DNA of 64,000 nt from Eretmocerus hayati (taxonomy: Eukaryota > Arthropoda > Insecta > Hymenoptera > Aphelinidae), in the NCBI GenBank assembly GCA_029851415.1, contig CM056744.1, positions 15,445,268 through 15,509,267 on the forward strand, read 5' to 3'. A model generated the notes under the pieces. That model saw only the letters and a program-made list of their open reading frames with translations. It searched no databases and was not told the origin of the DNA. Below, in pieces: positions 1-11,601 of this stretch. The translations under genes were made by a program, and so were the position numbers. Position 1 is the stretch's first letter, and each line of letters begins with the position of its first letter.

Positions 1-193
1 TCAAGTTCTTGTACGCGTAGCACGAGCCTACTTATGTATTGTTGATGTTTTGCCAAGAGGTTATGTGGCACTTCCCAGCAAATTGTTGTTCGCTTATGTT
101 AAAATTATTCCGGCTAAACTACGATATGACTGTCTAAAGTGAATCTAATCTCTTTCAGGACTAATATATACTCAGTAGAATAAAATTTAAGTC

Positions 194-1780
194 ATGGAGG
201 TGATTCTGCAAACTGGATTTGAAAAAATCACCCATTCAATCTCATTCCAACCAGAATCAATGCCAAAAGGAAGAAAATTGGTTGAATCAGGGCATGTGAT
301 TAGAGTGGAAGAGTTCGTTAAAGATGGTCTGATTCTAATGATCAAATCCAAAGTTATACGCCAAACTTCTGTTACTAAGCCACCATACAGCACTAGCTTG
401 AAGGTGAGTGACTGATCATGTCATTTTTTCTCTCTGAATATTTTCTCACAAATCTTTTCTCTCAAACACCTGATCATTTCAATGGTGCAGCTAGATGCGA
501 ATAGAAGAGTTACGGGTACTAGCTGTGATTGTTTTTACAAGGAAAGTGGCAGATCCAAACATGTTGCTGCTTTGATATATTATATCAATAATGAGGAAAG
601 TCTCTCAAAAACTCGTTACGAGCAGGCCTGGGGAATCCCTAGTATTTCTCAGCTTGTCAGCGAAAAGTATTCCAAAGGTGCATGGCTTAGTCAGATGTTT
701 GGATACGCAGCTGAGCCTCCACAGTCTACCCAGAGAGGTACTTCTCTGAACATTGATAGTTTGCTAAATGAAGTGGACTCATCATCTTTATTCCAAATTC
801 TTTCAATGATGAATAGGTGTCAGAGTCGATCAACTGTTGAGCCACCACCAGAAGTCAATACCGTAATACTTATCTACACAGACAATGTCTCTTGTACTCC
901 AATAGATAATGAATGTGGAGTATGTTTTGACAATTTTATGCATTCCTGTAGTGAATATCCTGTCTATCAGAAAAAATATTGTCTCAAGGATCCATTGCAA
1001 GAGTTCTATGATTCTCATGTTGCTCTGTCACTGTATGAGATGAGAGAAATTTTTTGTAACACAGTAAAACAATCTGAATGTGATGAATGGCATGATGTGC
1101 GTGTAAAAAGGCTTCCTGCAAGTTCAAAAGTACATAGAATCAAAGTGAGAACCAAAAAAATCACAGAAGAGTCTCTGGTTTTGAAGTTACTCTGGTCAAA
1201 GAAGGTAGACAATGCTGCAACCCGTTATGGGCTAATGAATGAGTCAGTGGCTATTCGTCTTCATGAGGAGCTTTACAATTGTGAGGTAAAAAGGGTTGGT
1301 GTATTGTGCAGTGTAGTTCAACCCTGGATCTGTGCTAGTGTTGATGGTGTTGTTGTTGTTGATGGCTGCATAGTCAAAACATTGGAGGTTAAATGTCCTA
1401 TTTCCTGTGAAAATCTTCCAATTTTTGACACCCAAAACATGAAATGCAATGTTCCTTTCCTTCATATTTGTAATGGGGAGCTAGACTTAAGAAAGAGTAG
1501 CCAGTACTAAACTCAGTGCCAAGTGCAAATGTACCTAACTGGCATGAGCCACTGTGATTTGGTCATTTACTCACCAATTGAAAGTGTTTGCATACAAATT
1601 CTACGCGATGAAGACTTTCTGAGTGATGTTATATTGAAGAGTGAAGATTTCTACTTCACTTACTATCTTCCAAAGTTATATGATAGTAGATACTCAGTAT
1701 TAGAGAAATTTGATGAAGTTGAAGTTCATCAAGGCCCAAAGAGATGTTTCTTAGGTACAGATATGAAAAATGTTTCTTAA
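194..1780 (+). pseudogene. SWIM/YqaJ-type nuclease of ISL2EU transposon (broken)
   Basis: This is a transposon-borne exonuclease of the YqaJ (lambda-type recombinase) family, thought to help the transposase process DNA. Exon 1 runs 194-403 (donor GTGAGT) and exon 2 starts at 491 after a TTTCAATGGTGCAG acceptor; earlier exons may precede the window. A SWIM-like motif (C-D-C then G-R-S-K-H) follows the junction, with Ser where the third zinc Cys is expected. The YqaJ signatures come later: a T-R-Y-G-x-x-N-E start, A-S-V-D-G (usually S-P-D-G), L-E-V-K-C-P, and a Q-V-Q-M-Y-L block. An in-frame TAA at 1508-1510 interrupts the frame just before the Q-V-Q block, where a Tyr codon is expected. The same frame then continues to 1780, so this is a nonsense mutation and not a gene end. 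Confidence 0.8.
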
Positions 1781-2198
1781 ATTTGGGTATCAACTGGTTT
1801 TATACTTGTTCCTCAACCTTTTAATTTTTCTGTTCTATGTGAACTAAATGCATAATTTATCATCACAGATTCATCAGAACTTGTATTACTGTTACTGTAG
1901 CACATATTCTTCATTGAGCTCAACTTCACCACAAAAAGATCACATTGTGATGTCCAAAGAGGCTGAGAGACTAACGAATGCATGAAATGCTGAAAAAAAT
2001 CTAAGAAAATTGATACAAATTTGTAACATTTGAAATTTAATTTTGACTAGGACAGTGCTTGTGAAAACAATGTAGTATTTTTTTACTGTAGGCATGATTG
2101 GAATGATCTAATAAATAGTATTTTCCTTTAGATGCAATCTTATTTATTCCTTTTCACATTCCATTCATTCTTGAAGAAGAAAACAGGATAGTTGCAAT

Positions 2199-4162
2199 TT
2201 AAAATTCACCCTCAAAGGGGTGTGGTGTTTTCTCATCAAATATAGGTGGTTGCAGATTGACAAGGACACAACTCATAAGAAATATTTTATCAGCTGACTT
2301 GAATAGATGTGCTGGTATTTTGTCCATGATTTTATAAGCCCTTATTCTCTGCATAATTTGTTCAACATGGATCCTAACTTTCGCAACACTGTACGTTTTA
2401 TCTGTTTCTTCTTTTGTAAATGCATTATTTTTTTCCAAGAAAGGAGGCAGAACTACCATAACTTGTTTGCCCTCTTCATCAATTTTACTTTGGATATTTG
2501 GGAACCCCTTATCTGCCAACACAACATCACCAGTTTCCAGTAGGTTAAGTAGTCCTGATTCAACCGTTATTTGGCAATCACTCTTCCTTCCACCAGCAAG
2601 TGGAGATATGAAAGAAATGAATCCTCCTGGGGTAATGCCCACAAGAGCCCTGGCTGTGAAGCATTTCTTGTAATGGGGAATAGCTCAGCACACGGTTCTC
2701 CACTGATGGTGGAATTTCTAGTCTGAACTCAGTACAATCTGAAATGACTCCGACATTTTCATATTCAGGAATGAAACATGAAGGCATTGTGGCTCTTACG
2801 ACCTCTCTGCTAGGCCAAAACACCAAATTCCTAGTGGCATCTGTGAGTTCCTCCAAAACTGATGATAATAACTTTGAAACCTATGTTCTATGGACAGAAA
2901 AAATGCAAGAAATTGCTGTAAAAGAGAGACCACATTTCATCTTCATCAAGAACATCAGGAGCTTGTTTTCTTTAGTGATGGTACGACTTTTCTCTGAATG
3001 ATTAATTTGGTTCATGAGAAACTGGAAATTCTTTGGCGAGACACCTGCCAAAGATAAATACTCTCTTTCAGATCTGATTGAAGGGACTCCAATGAAACCA
3101 CTTGATTTCCCTTCCAAGCGAGGCTCATTTGGACCTACACAAGCATCACTGTATTCTATATGTCGTGTGCCACATTTTTGATCTTGCAACTTGACACTTT
3201 TCTTATTTTGAAAATTCACAATTTTACATGGCTCAATATCAGTTTGAACCTCTGCATCAACTGTACCATCAGCATGATAATATCTAATGCAAGTAAAACT
3301 TTCTGTAGCCCTTTCAGGTTTCATTCCTGTATATACTTGACACTCGGCATCTTGTGTGACAGAAACACCCAGAGGATGCAAATCAGTATCACAGCTCGTC
3401 ACTGTTGATGGTTCATGCTGATTTTCATCTTCAGGCACTAATTCACTGGCATCCGACATCTCACTCAAAGTCTCAGTCCTATCCGGAGAATGAGGCTCAC
3501 TAGTTGGAACCGCTAGCGATTCATCAGAATTCGATTCGCAACCCCAATAGCTGTGCTCTTGTAACACTCTAGTTGCAGGAGGTGAACATTCATCTTTCTT
3601 CGGAGGCAATGCTTTGAATCTTCTTTCTGCCAACCTTTCATACCTGAAGCAAAGAATGAGAATTGTCAATCGGATGAACCAATGGCATTTCAATGAGCTA
3701 TGTGAGCTCATAAAAAAGCTTACCTTTTCAATGCAGCATGCTCCAAATTTATTTGAGACAGAGTTACACCAGCGGATATTGAGGGTAAATATGCAGGACT
3801 TGACGGATCTCTGCTTTTATTTTCACCAACAAAATGTAACTGGCAGATTACATGATTACGTGAAGGCTCCCACTTAGGATGACTTTTACTGCAAGATCAG
3901 ATATTCCTCCGTTTGATTATTCATTCAAGACAATTTTTTTGCATTATTTGAGTACATTTGTCAGGCAAGGCAGAGTGCAGCTGTGCCGTCTGCTTCTGCT
4001 CAAGTGCATGGTTATGTTGACTTACTTGACTTTTATTACTATTTCGATCCACTGCGCTCGCTGAGCAGCATACTTTCGATGCTTGGGGAAAGAGTAAAAT
4101 CTGTAGTTACTGTTTTTGCCATTTTGATGGCAATTTTTGATACAGCAAGTTGTGTGGCCCAT
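2199..4162 (-). pseudogene. THAP-HTH-DDE transposase of ISL2EU transposon (broken)
   Basis: This is the transposase, in three exons on the minus strand: 4162-4026, 3888-3724 and 3643-2199. Both introns have GT-AG ends and the phases agree. Exon 1 encodes the start of a THAP zinc finger (M-G-H-T-T-C-C-I-K-N-C, then Y-R-F-Y-S-F-P-K-H). Exon 2 carries its second half (K-W-E-P-S-R-N-H-V-I-C-Q-L-H-F). Exon 3 has an acidic linker, an HTH_Tnp_4-type helix-turn-helix (about 3020-2880) and a DDE_Tnp_4 nuclease with I-S-D-C-T-E, L-A-D-K-G-F-P and a final H-V-E-Q. Two breaks are clear. An in-frame TAG at 2881-2883 lies inside the helix-turn-helix. An extra C in a CCCC run near 2680 shifts the frame so that the second half reads from about 2642. 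Confidence 0.82.
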
Positions 4163-4176
4163 TTTTTACGACGATG

Positions 4177-4560
4177 ACAATGCTAAAGGATGGGGATCGG
4201 TCCAGACGTTTTTACCCGTATGTTTCGCGGCGCTCTCACCATGAGAAGGTCGATCGTTTCGCGTATCCCCTCCAACCTCAGTCTCCACGCCAATAGTTGA
4301 ATCGAATTCCTTTCACTGGTGGCCAATTGCCCAGAGACAAGCTGTCTGCGACAGAGGCCTCTCATGTACGAGAGGCGAAAGGTAGCCACGGATTACGGAG
4401 GCTCGATCGCGTAGGAGCGTACCAAGCACGGGGCCCCGCGCGCCTTTTCCCCTTCCACCGCGTCATTGGCGCTATACATAGGTATACTCACAATGCAAGC
4501 GCTGGCTGCAACGCTAGCTTTTTTACTTTCACTCTAATTTTCTCGAAATTTTGATGGATG
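4177..4560. other. GC-rich segment, unidentified
   Basis: This stretch is clearly richer in GC than its surroundings, with runs such as GGGGCCCCGCGCGCC near 4430. It contains a TATACATAGGTATAC-like motif near 4474, and a similar motif occurs near 31536. Two ORFs cross it but neither shows a recognisable domain. It may be a transposon end or a GC-rich relic next to the ISL2EU element. Confidence 0.3.
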
Positions 4561-6630
4561 ACCCATAGTTTTCCTAGTATCAATTTATAGGGAATAGATA
4601 AAAGTTTCTTTTGGTCAGAACCGATATCATATGAATAGTTAGCCCGCAATCTCACCTTAACGCGTCTGGCCCATAAAGTTACGTGTAGTCAGAGATAATT
4701 TTCGAAGTCAATTTGCTCACGATTTTGGTGGTTGACCCCATGTTTTTTCAACGGTTTTACATTTCTAGTAGTTTTAGCTATAGTTTAAGCTCACTTGCGC
4801 GAAAAACAAATGTTTTATTCAAAAGTGCTCGAGCCTCCTTAAAAACCCGTGCTACGGCCGGGGGCACCGGGACCACGTCCCTCACGTCCTAGCGAGAGTA
4901 ATTCAAAGAAAAGTCATTCAAATAAATAAAAGACTTGACAGAATTTTAGATTTGAAGCGAATACATAATTACAATTACATAATTACAATTAAAGTTTCTA
5001 TTGTACGTAATGTATACATAATGATTAAATTCGTGAATTTCATTTTCATTTTCAAAGTTCAAATATTCAGATTATATATATTACTGAATTTCGATGAGAA
5101 ATCGAGAAAATGAATGTGGGTGATTGCATAATTTCCATCAATATTTTATAGAATTATGCTCACAAATGAATCTGAAACCTTAGCGTCTGATTGTTCATGA
5201 ATTTTGTGAATGTTGACACTTATGAAGAAAATGAACTCAATTTCCTCTCGTGAATATAATTTGTATGACTGGGTAAAATTGCCATATTTCGACCAAATTA
5301 TACGCGCGACGGATTTTTCGTCAATTCTCCTAAATGAAGGCAATTTCCTGGAATAATACTTCCCCCAAGTTTTAGATAGAAAAAATGTTGGATACCTGTT
5401 GAAATTTCGTGGACCGCAAGAAAGAACTTTCAAAGAATTCTTTTGAAAGCGTACTAAGTCCGCCATTAACAATCCATCGAGGTCTGAATCTGAACCTAGT
5501 TTTTACGTTATGACGTTAAGTTGAGGTGAGAAGTTATATGAATTAACTTTCAAATTTCGTAGAAATCTGTCCTCCGGTTCGCAAGTTACGGCCATTCCAA
5601 GACATAAGCTCCCCCGCAAAATTATGATTTGACCATGTCAGCGTCTTGGCCTAGCTGCAATGGTAGCGCTGAGAATTGCCACAAATATGCTTCGAGGGGT
5701 GCGAATGTAAATATATACATAGTTTAGGAACGCCATATTTTTTTTGGTTTTTTTTTGACGTTCCGAAAGACAGTTTGGATCCGAAAATTGTCTTTTCCTG
5801 CGGATGCACATATCCACCTTTGATTGAAGTATTTCCGACGGGGAGCTGGAGCGATTCCTTTGAATTTGTTAATCATCCTTATCGACTTCTAAAAGCCTAA
5901 ATTTATGACCATTGTGATCATGAGGCTGAATGTACAAGGATGTGTAGATCGATTAATTTTGTCGACTATTGAAGAGTTATTCACGTGTGGATGAGCAACT
6001 ACTTCCTGAAGAAACCAAACCAATGCTGAATTATGCGCAATCTTCCCAGGATACTGGTAATTTAGGACCAAATTAGTCTCACATTTTCACTATTCATAAT
6101 ATTCTAGATGATGATCTTAGTCTCGAATTTGCCTGATCCCGATTCCACAAATTCATCTTCTGGTGTCATTTTCTTACTCGAACCGCAGCCTCACCATTTT
6201 GGAACAATTTACTCTGCCCTCTTCCTGAGAGTATCTTCAATTTTTTTGCACCAAACGAATTTCTGCAGTAGATTATCCTTGAAGAAATGGCATTTCAATC
6301 AAAAGCGGTATAAATGTGCTCACGTGGAGGAAAGGTTACTTTTTAGACCAAATAATGTATTTAAAAAACATCACGAGGCATCACAGAAACGTGGTGTTGC
6401 ATATTTTTTTGAGGTGGCCAAGATACAGGCTCAGATCTTCTTCAATTGCAAATAATTGGGATTCTGTTTGTGTCAATTTCCATCTCGAATGAGTGCTGTG
6501 AGACTAGAGCACTGGCACTGGCAGGGTCAAATCACCGTCTTTTGGAAGAATGCATATCTCATATAACTGCCATATGTTGTGCGTCCCCGTGAACAAATTT
6601 TTGATGTTCAGATATGTTAACTGTATAGAT
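4561..6630. other. Intergenic, no gene recognised
   Basis: This is AT-rich sequence with short scattered ORFs on both strands (the longest about 115 codons at 6108-6455 and 108 codons at 5146-5472 minus). None shows a recognisable domain, splice-consistent neighbours or a signal peptide. No tandem or inverted repeat stands out. Confidence 0.5.
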
Positions 6631-6631
6631 T

Positions 6632-6870
6632 TTTTTATTCACTTTGCGTAGAAGTCTACTGTTTGCTCATTTTTACTCATAGTTGATCGAAAACTATAAT
6701 TCGATACATGGGCGTAAAACCTTTTTCTGCATCCTTGTGAGGATTTCTATGAGATTTTCTATAATTATATAATCTTGGAGAGACTTACTGCACTTCGGGC
6801 CGGAAACCTATCACTCGGACGCGAAAAAAAGCCTTCACCTCCACACCCTTTTATCGAAATATACTATCTT
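6632..6870. repeat. Hairpin MITE family R1, diverged copy
   Basis: This is a diverged member of a family seen at least four more times in the window. It carries the family words ACTCATAGTTGATCGAAAA, GATACATGGGCGTAAAAC, CGGGCCGGAAACC and TATCACTCGGACGCG, and ends with a TATCGAAATATACTAT block. The order matches the copy at 14003-14260, with the left inner hairpin partly lost. Confidence 0.6.
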
Positions 6871-7440
6871 AAGGTCAAAGACTGCCATTAAGTAAATTTG
6901 AAATGGTGGTCAAAAAAACATATTATTTTCTTGGGACACGGAATATAGACCATTTCCTTTGGGATAGTTTCACTGATTTGTTCATTCAGATTTGGAATTG
7001 GAATGATGAATGTACACGTGGAGGAAGTTGATCATTTCAAACATGGGTGAATACCGTGAAGCAGATTCACCCATTCTTGATAAAAATCAAGACGCCTCAA
7101 GTGTACATCCAGTTTTTCAATCCCACGAAATCAAAGCCCATTCATGTAATCTCAAAATTTCCCGTCAAAGTATGCATTGTTAACTGCTCGGATGTTTGAT
7201 AATTTCTCATACGTCAATCGAAGACAGGTCGTTTTTCACATCTCGTAGAAAGGACTTCTTTGATAGAAATCAAAGAGCAAACATGGGCAAAAATGTGGCT
7301 CTGCTTTGTGTTCACTGATGGTTTCCTTTTCACTATCTGCTATGCAGGAAGTACACAATTACGATCTGATTTGAAATATGATGATCCCGATGTCGTCCGT
7401 GGTGGTTATCAAGAGAAATACAAGTTCTTTTATCGGTCTG
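6871..7440. other. Intergenic, no gene recognised
   Basis: I see no domain or repeat here. An ORF that begins at 7260 runs into the CG-rich repeat that follows and is not supported as a gene. Confidence 0.4.
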
Positions 7441-7454
7441 GCTACACGGAGCCG

Positions 7455-7765
7455 ATTATCGTACGCGAATTCCTCGGGAGAACTAGGTCCGAGAGCGTTT
7501 TCCTTCACGTATCGAAAGGGTCATTATTCGCGTACGCGAATCGGAACACCGGAACGAAACTACCTGAAGAAACTACCGGGACTCGCGTATACGACCAACC
7601 TGAGGGTATTCGCGTACGCGGTTTCGCGTATAGAACTCTTACTTTTGGAATCGCGTATGGCAATCAAAGGATGGATGTTCGCGTATGCTAACCAAGTCGT
7701 GCAGATTCGAGTACGCGGATTCGCGTATCGGACTCGTTCTTCTGGGATCGCGTATGGCAACCATT
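7455..7765. repeat. Degenerate CGCGTA-rich repeat cluster
   Basis: At least ten copies of words like TTCGCGTACGCG, TTCGCGTATCG and ATCGCGTATGGCAA lie at irregular spacing. Two overlapping ORFs (7260-7691 and 7378-7830) stay open only because the repeat lacks stops; their product is repetitive and has no recognised domain. Similar palindromic CGCG words fill the core of the large palindrome at 25023-25823. Confidence 0.6.
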
Positions 7766-8534
7766 GTCGTAATATTACCATATCTAGCAAAATGTTGAAC
7801 TATGTATCCTTTAATTTCACTCAGATCTGATCAACTAAGTATTCACATCAATTGAATCGTAAGGATCATTATCTGAATGAAGTATGAGTCTTGTGTATAT
7901 TGTAACAAGGAATCTCTGAATGTACACGAAAATCATGATGCGTGGAACAAGAAAAGTATTATGACGTTCCGAATCTTAGTCTAGATACTCTGAGTCGAGG
8001 AATCAGCGGAAAATGTAAATTTTCGATGAACTTCGCAAACCTCAGACTTTTTACGGATTTCTAATGAGCACATCGATCCAAATCGTGATTCTTCCAATTT
8101 TAGATGTTCTTGCACTGAAAATATGAAGAAATATCGAGATGGGATTCCATGTAATTAGAATCCAATGGTGCGAAGATCTAAATATTCTGGACTTTGTTGA
8201 GGAGAACGTTCTCTGCATGGAGACTAGTGATTCCAATCCTCCACTCTAATAAATTCTGCGATTTTGTGAGCTACTTGAGCTTTTTGCTAGCTATTGATCG
8301 GATAAAGTATGGATGAGTCGTAGATTCAACTAAAAATCAGCCAAAACACTTGACCCGAAGGTAGGTACCCGAAGGTAGGTGCGACCTGAAGGTAAATTAC
8401 TCTGACACTGGTATTCATAGTCGTCCGTAAACCACGGGTTTGGGACGACTTGGAATATCAGAGTGAATGCGGTAAGATGGCAAGAGTTGAGGTTCGTGAA
8501 ATCTCCAATGTCTGTTAAGGTAGTTGTACACTAA

Positions 8535-8721
8535 AGCTGAAAATATAGTGAAATCTTCGGTCGCACGGACAGCTCTGGTCACATCAAAACTGTTCACTAT
8601 CCGGAGGTGTCCGCTAATCATAGGTTCATCTCTGTGATTATACTTCTGCTGGTCGCAAAAAATTGTCCGTTATTGAGAGGTGTCCGCTTATCGGGGGTAT
8701 CCGTTAAGGGAGATTCCACTG
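8535..8721 (-). mobile_element. pogo/Tigger-type transposon terminus
   Basis: Read on the minus strand from 8721, this begins CAGTGGAATCTCCCTTAACG and continues with several diverged copies of CGGACACCTCTCAATAACGG-like words. That is the usual style of pogo/Tigger (Tc1/mariner clade) ends, which also insert at TA; a TA directly follows at 8722-8723. No transposase ORF and no second end were found, so this is a fragment. Confidence 0.55.
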
Positions 8722-8725
8722 TATA

Positions 8726-9011
8726 CCAGAAAATCACCAAAGTTGGGGAGGATTTAGTTCAAGTGTTAATGAACACCTGTGCAAAATTTCAGAATGATTG
8801 ACCATTTTGTTTCGGAGTGGTATAGCCATCAAAAACCCGCCACTTTTAACATTGCGTTGGGGGAGTCGACGATCCCGCATGAGCGCAATGCTAAAAGTGA
8901 CGAATTCTGATGACTACCACTCTGAAACAAAACAGTCAATCATCTTGAAATTTTGCACAGGTGTTCATTAACACTTGAACTGAATCCTCACCAACTTTGG
9001 TGACATTCTGG
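8726..9011. mobile_element. Hairpin MITE, ~135 bp arms, TA flanks
   Basis: The left arm runs from CCAGAAAATCACCAAAGTTG to about 8865. The right arm (about 8880-9011) is its reverse complement with scattered mismatches, and the loop is only about 15-30 bases. Both outer edges are flanked by TATA (8722-8725 and 9012-9015), consistent with a TA target-site duplication. The element has no coding capacity. Confidence 0.7.
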
Positions 9012-9220
9012 TATATTTTGTATTTTAGTGTACAACTACCTTAACAGTTCAGTCCTCTGATGTCCAGCGAACCCATTGTGGCTGATCATAATGGCTGCAG
9101 ACAAAATTTCATGTCATATGACACTAATTAAGGGACAAGATTTGGAGTCTGAATGGTTCTGGCTGGGAGAATCTGTGTATTTTTCACCATGGACTCCGAA
9201 TTTGACCTTCGTTTTGCCCA

Positions 9221-11601
9221 GGCACTGTCTACAGTGGGCCGTTTCGTTGAATTTTGCTGGCGCGCCCAGGCCCTCCGCGCGCCGGGATCTCGCCGTTTTT
9301 CGGGCGCCGGGGAAGTGTTTCTGGGCGCGCCGGCGATCCTGGGCGCACCGGCGAGTTTTCCGGTTGAACGCGCTATCTCTTTTGAGATCTTTACAACCCA
9401 CAGATGTTTTGGTTTAAGTGCATGAGGGCTACAGTCGATGCTATCTCATAAACCGTCAAAAAACGCAAATTTTTGGATTTAAATGGCGTAACCTTGTTCT
9501 TTACCCCACGCTCAATCAGAGGATCGTAACGCAATTTGAATGATGAAAATCGGATGGTAACAACTTGACTAGCTCTTATTGACTTGATTGATCAAAGCCT
9601 TAACAGATTAAGTTGTAATTGTTCGATTTCGATGATTCAAATTGCGTTATGATCCTTGGATTGAGCATAGAGTGGGTCTTAGCGTAAAATCATTCAAATG
9701 CGAAAATTTGCAGATTTTTTTTCAGTTTGCGGAGATAACGATCTGGCGAGTGCAGTTTGGATGTGACGGCTTTTCTACGGGCGCGCCGGCAAGCTGAGCG
9801 CGCAATCTCTATATGGGCAAATCTCACGAAGTATGCGGTTTGGCCGAACAGGCCTATTTTCACGTTGTCAGAACAACAGTCGCGTTATTTCCGCCGCTCG
9901 CATTAGATCATTTTGAAGATCTACTCATATTTAATAGTTCTGCATCATTCAGAAGTCTAAAAATTGCTATAGAAAGGTACTGGGAGACGCTTCTTCGTGA
10001 CAAAATCACAATTTTCGACCGAACAGGGCCATAGTTCTCTCACGCCTTAGCTCGCCACAGGCGGGGCGGTTCACCGATCGGTCTGAAAATTGGATATGTG
10101 ATGGATTATAATACATAGAAACATATAATTTTCGCCCGAGGCTGTGCCTATCAATGCGTCGGAGTGCCGATGATTCGTTGGAGCGAACTCCGATTCTACA
10201 TTTTCTCCTGTATCGCTCTTCTAATGGATGCAGCACTCGGGGCGGTGAATATTTCGTATCTGTAGAAACGACATATTATTCTACATCCAAAAACCTACAA
10301 ATCTAGCCCAAGAACGATAGTGTGCTCGATTCCGCACGACGATGCGGCTTGAAATGACAAAAGTTATTGTCGCGTAAATGGGGTCAAAAAAATCGTTTTT
10401 CGTGTAGCACACGAAAATTTCGATTCCGTTGGGATGGAAACCACGTGTAAACTGATATTTGTACCTCAAGAAATGCCTATGAGAATCGCCCCTACTACAG
10501 CCTCTTATCGGTCGCGATGCGAGGCTTGTGAGGATCGACAAATGACGAAAATGAGCGTTTCGACGGTTGAGGCACATCTACATTTTGTACCACAGACCTT
10601 CAGAAAACACTGTAAACCATTGAACTCATCTCTCTTCTTCTATTCCAACACCAAGGATGCCATGTATTCACATACACACGAGCCAATTAGAATTACGAAA
10701 ATATGAGGGTCCCACGCAAATACATGGGAAAAACTTCTACACCCTCACAAATCCACGGCGGGGCTCCAAAATGATTTACGCAAGTATTTCATCATTGTTT
10801 GAGCATTACTTGGACCAAACAAAAGTTTATCGGAGATGTGCTGCCATTCTGGAAATTCTCGAAATTTCAAAGTCGAAACCGCATAGTTCCTGAGATTTGC
10901 CCATATACGGTTCTTTACAACCCAATGGCATACGCCAGACAGATGCTGAGCTGCTATACCTGTGCAAGCAAAGTTCATTATCCACAGCTCATCAATAGCT
11001 GATGCATAAACGAGCTGTGCGCGTTGCCAATAGTACTCTCTTTTGTCTGATCGTTATCTCTGCAAACTGCAAATTTTTGCATTTGGGTGGTGTTACCCCA
11101 TTCCCCACCTCCTGCTCAAACGGAGGATCATACGCCTTTTTGAATGATAAAAATCGGATAATTACAACTCGGTGAGCTAAATTCTTAGTCATTTGAATCG
11201 ATTAATCAGAATCTGAGCCCATTCACTTATAATGGTCCGATTTTCACCATTCAAATTGGGTTACGATCCTCCAATTGAGCGTGGGGTAAAGAATGAGGTT
11301 ACGCCATTCAAATCCAAAAATTTGCGTTTTTTGACGGTTTATGAGATAGCATCGACTGTAGCCCTCATGCACTTAAACCAAAACATCTGTGGGTTGTAAA
11401 GATTTCAAAAAAGATCGCGCGTTCAGCCGGAAAACTCGCCGGCGCGCCCAGGATCGCCGGCGCGCCCAGAAACACTTCCCCGGCGCGCGGGGAACTCGCG
11501 AAATCTCGCGCGCCCAGACTTCTCGCGCGCCGGTAACCAGCGCGCCCAGACTTCTCGCGCGCCGGTAACCAGCGCGCCCAGAACCCACTATAGACAGTGC
11601 C
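9221..11601. mobile_element. 2.4 kb nonautonomous element with long GC-rich inverted arms
   Basis: The tips match as inverted repeats (GGCACTGTCTACAGTGGG at the left; CCCACTATAGACAGTGCC at the right). Long subterminal arms follow: left about 9240-9760, right about 11045-11590. Each arm has a GC-rich part full of GGCGCGCC-like words, then a shared block (CATGAGGGCTACAGTCGATG), then an AT-rich block with AAAAATTTGCAGTTTGCAGAG-type sequence. The middle (about 9780-11040) has no recognisable gene. The ORFs over the GC-rich arms are compositional. No clear target-site duplication was found. Confidence 0.65.
11508..11585. repeat. 32 bp tandem repeat, GC-rich, ~2.4 copies
   Basis: A 32-base unit (GCGCGCCCAGACTTCTCGCG and 12 more bases) occurs at 11508-11539 and 11540-11571, then begins again. 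It lies only in the right arm of the 9221-11601 element, so the duplication postdates the pairing of the two arms. Confidence 0.8.

Larger units (their letters stand above)
1..4180. mobile_element. ISL2EU-type DNA transposon, decayed, left end off-window
   Basis: Two convergent broken genes make up this element: a SWIM plus YqaJ nuclease gene on the + strand and a THAP plus HTH plus DDE transposase gene on the minus strand. That pair is the known hallmark of the ISL2EU (IS4EU) superfamily of eukaryotic cut-and-paste transposons. The two genes end about 420 bases apart (1781-2198). Neither terminal inverted repeat could be placed: the left end probably lies before base 1, and the right end is guessed to be just beyond the transposase start near 4162. 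Several stops and one frameshift show that the copy is inactive. Confidence 0.75.
8514..9045. mobile_element. Nonautonomous element with 22 bp inverted ends
   Basis: The ends read GTTAAGGTAGTTGTACACTA inward from 8514 and the reverse complement inward from 9045, with an essentially perfect match over about 22 bases. Inside lie a pogo/Tigger-type terminus (ending at 8721) and a separate hairpin MITE (8726-9011). The structure is therefore nested, or built from several elements. Confidence 0.55.

Noticed and set aside
4297..4480. Possible rRNA-like fragment
   Set aside because: GC-rich and structured in appearance, but I could not match it to conserved 18S or 28S segments.
9076..9425. ORFs over the GC-rich arm of the 2.4 kb element
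   Set aside because: Same pattern on both strands and repeated in the opposite arm; low stop density from GC content only.
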